This document shows, piece after piece, positions 45,197 through 45,816 of a DNA stretch of 45,816 nt. The first letter of the stretch is position 1. Every line of letters starts with the position of its first letter. Position numbers and translations under genes: made by a program. The notes under the pieces were generated by a model, which worked only from the letters and a program-made list of their open reading frames with translations, did no database searches and was not told the DNA's origin. Source of the DNA: Anabaena sp. 4-3 (GTDB lineage: Bacteria > Cyanobacteriota > Cyanobacteriia > Cyanobacteriales > Nostocaceae); NCBI RefSeq assembly GCF_001597745.1, contig NZ_LUHJ01000010.1, positions 1 through 45,816 of the forward strand. The letters are read 5' to 3'.

Positions 45197-45703
45197 TTAA
45201 GCACTTTGGAAGAGAAAGCGAACTTTGCCAAAAGCAATTTCATCACCATGATTTAAGGTTTCTGGGATGGTGATTCTAGCTCCAAAGCGAGTTTGACCTA
45301 AAGGTTTGATGAAAACGCCATTTGTTGAACCTAAATCTTTAACTTTCCATATTCCTTGTTCTTGATAAATTTCTGCGTGGTTGCGTGATACTGTTTCACC
45401 TCCAAAAAATGCTTCTAAGTCAACATCAACTGGCCCCATATCTGGGTCGAATACCCCCACAATGGCATTACTTTCTATGATAAATTCTGGTACTGGTGAA
45501 CCGGATTGTTTGGCAGTTAGTCTAGCGGTTGTGCTGGTTGGAATTGGGGCGGGAGTTGGTGGTATTTCTGGTTGGATAATGGTAGGTGCGGGTGTTATGG
45601 GAGTGGTTGGTGCTGTTAATGTTTGTAGTTCTGAACCACAAGCACCGCAGAATTCTGCATTGTCTGGGTTTTGGTCGTAGCCGCAGGTTGAACAGGTATT
45701 CAT
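45197..45703 (-). CDS. FHA-domain protein with N-terminal zinc ribbon
   Basis: The 168-residue protein has a four-cysteine ribbon (Cys4, Cys7, Cys19, Cys22) and a Pro/Thr-rich linker (about 28-62). An FHA domain follows (about 72-165) with the phospho-threonine-binding segments SRNHAEIY, KDLGSTNGVFI and a LNHGDEIAFG end. It should read phospho-Thr on partner proteins. The same ribbon occurs on the kinase two genes downstream. The PP2C gene starts 4 nt after this stop. The upstream promoter region lies at the window edge beside a truncated repeat. Confidence 0.9.
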   Translation of the reverse strand: MNTCSTCGYDQNPDNAEFCGACGSELQTLTAPTTPITPAPTIIQPEIPPTPAPIPTSTTARLTAKQSGSPVPEFIIESNAIVGVFDPDMGPVDVDLEAFFGGETVSRNHAEIYQEQGIWKVKDLGSTNGVFIKPLGQTRFGARITIPETLNHGDEIAFGKVRFLFQSA

Positions 45704-45748
45704 TTTTTAAGTCCTGAGTTTGGAGGTGAGATTTTGACGTTGCTAGTT

Positions 45749-45816
45749 AGTCTCTTGTAGGGTGCGTCAGTAGAGATAATCTGGTAAATATGACCGAATT
45801 TCCCACATCTGACTCA
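45749..45816. repeat. Inverted-repeat element, GACTTACGC family, copy E (cut by window edge)
   Basis: CTTGTAGGGTGCGTCAG matches the inner repeat and adjoining right-type arm of copies A and C. The following core and TCTGAC run to the end of the window. The outer terminal repeat on the left is not clear. It lies just upstream of the FHA gene start. Confidence 0.6.

Overview
This window looks like chromosomal DNA of a filamentous, heterocyst-type cyanobacterium (Nostoc/Anabaena/Trichormus relatives). The evidence is about three dozen copies of the HIP1 octamer GCGATCGC, heptanucleotide tandem repeats of the classical Nostocales types (ATTGGGG and AGTCATT units), AT-rich intergenic DNA full of small inverted-repeat elements, and gene families that are typically cyanobacterial (CHASE2 kinase, DUF1824, PRC-barrel, CyaC-type cyclase). 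No phage, IS transposase, rRNA or CRISPR array was found.

Layout. 0.2-1.3 kb: an old-yellow-enzyme oxidoreductase. 1.5-7.1 kb: small orphans, a membrane protein plus CHASE2-Ser/Thr kinase pair, and a VOC-fold protein. 7.4-9.9 kb: secreted, PRC-barrel and small membrane proteins. 10.2-13.6 kb: a HAD phosphatase divergent from NagB, two small ORFs and an alpha/beta hydrolase. 13.6-14.8 kb: two small mobile-element-like repeats around a small putative DNA-binding gene. 14.8-19.1 kb: a second Ser/Thr kinase, a DUF2007 protein, PurT and a pentapeptide protein. 19.2-23.1 kb: a Uup-like ABC-F protein, DUF1824 and a prohibitin-like protein. 23.3-25.6 kb: an ABC exporter and a protein resembling the carboxysome chaperone CcmS. 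26.9-30.3 kb: a tight four-gene array, XPB-like helicase, DUF790/Bax1-like nuclease, antitoxin and PIN toxin. 30.4-34.6 kb: a YqiA-like esterase, HisC, an orphan and a GNAT acetyltransferase. 35.4-40.5 kb: the multidomain adenylate cyclase CyaC, a TonB-like protein and tRNA-Gly(UCC). 40.6-45.7 kb: a secreted orphan and a phospho-signalling cluster of FHA protein, pseudokinase-PP2C fusion and zinc-ribbon kinase with TPR repeats.

How genes work together. The window is rich in phosphorylation signalling: three Hanks-type kinases, one PP2C fused to a degenerate kinase fold, an FHA reader and a phosphorelay-controlled cyclase. The FHA, PP2C and kinase genes lie in one orientation and could form a writer/eraser/reader set; the first and last share the same N-terminal four-cysteine ribbon. 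The helicase/nuclease pair matches the archaeal XPB-Bax1 DNA-processing couple and appears to be co-transcribed with a toxin-antitoxin pair.

The most unusual DNA-level observation is a family of about 124-bp nonautonomous elements, with four good copies and one cut by the window edge. They have outer terminal repeats plus an inner 15-bp inverted repeat, and in one copy the 36-nt core is flipped relative to the arms. A second family, about 127-140 bp with ends containing ATCTTGCA, occurs three times; one copy supplies the stop codon of a small membrane protein gene. All functions are inferred from reading the sequence; no database search was run.
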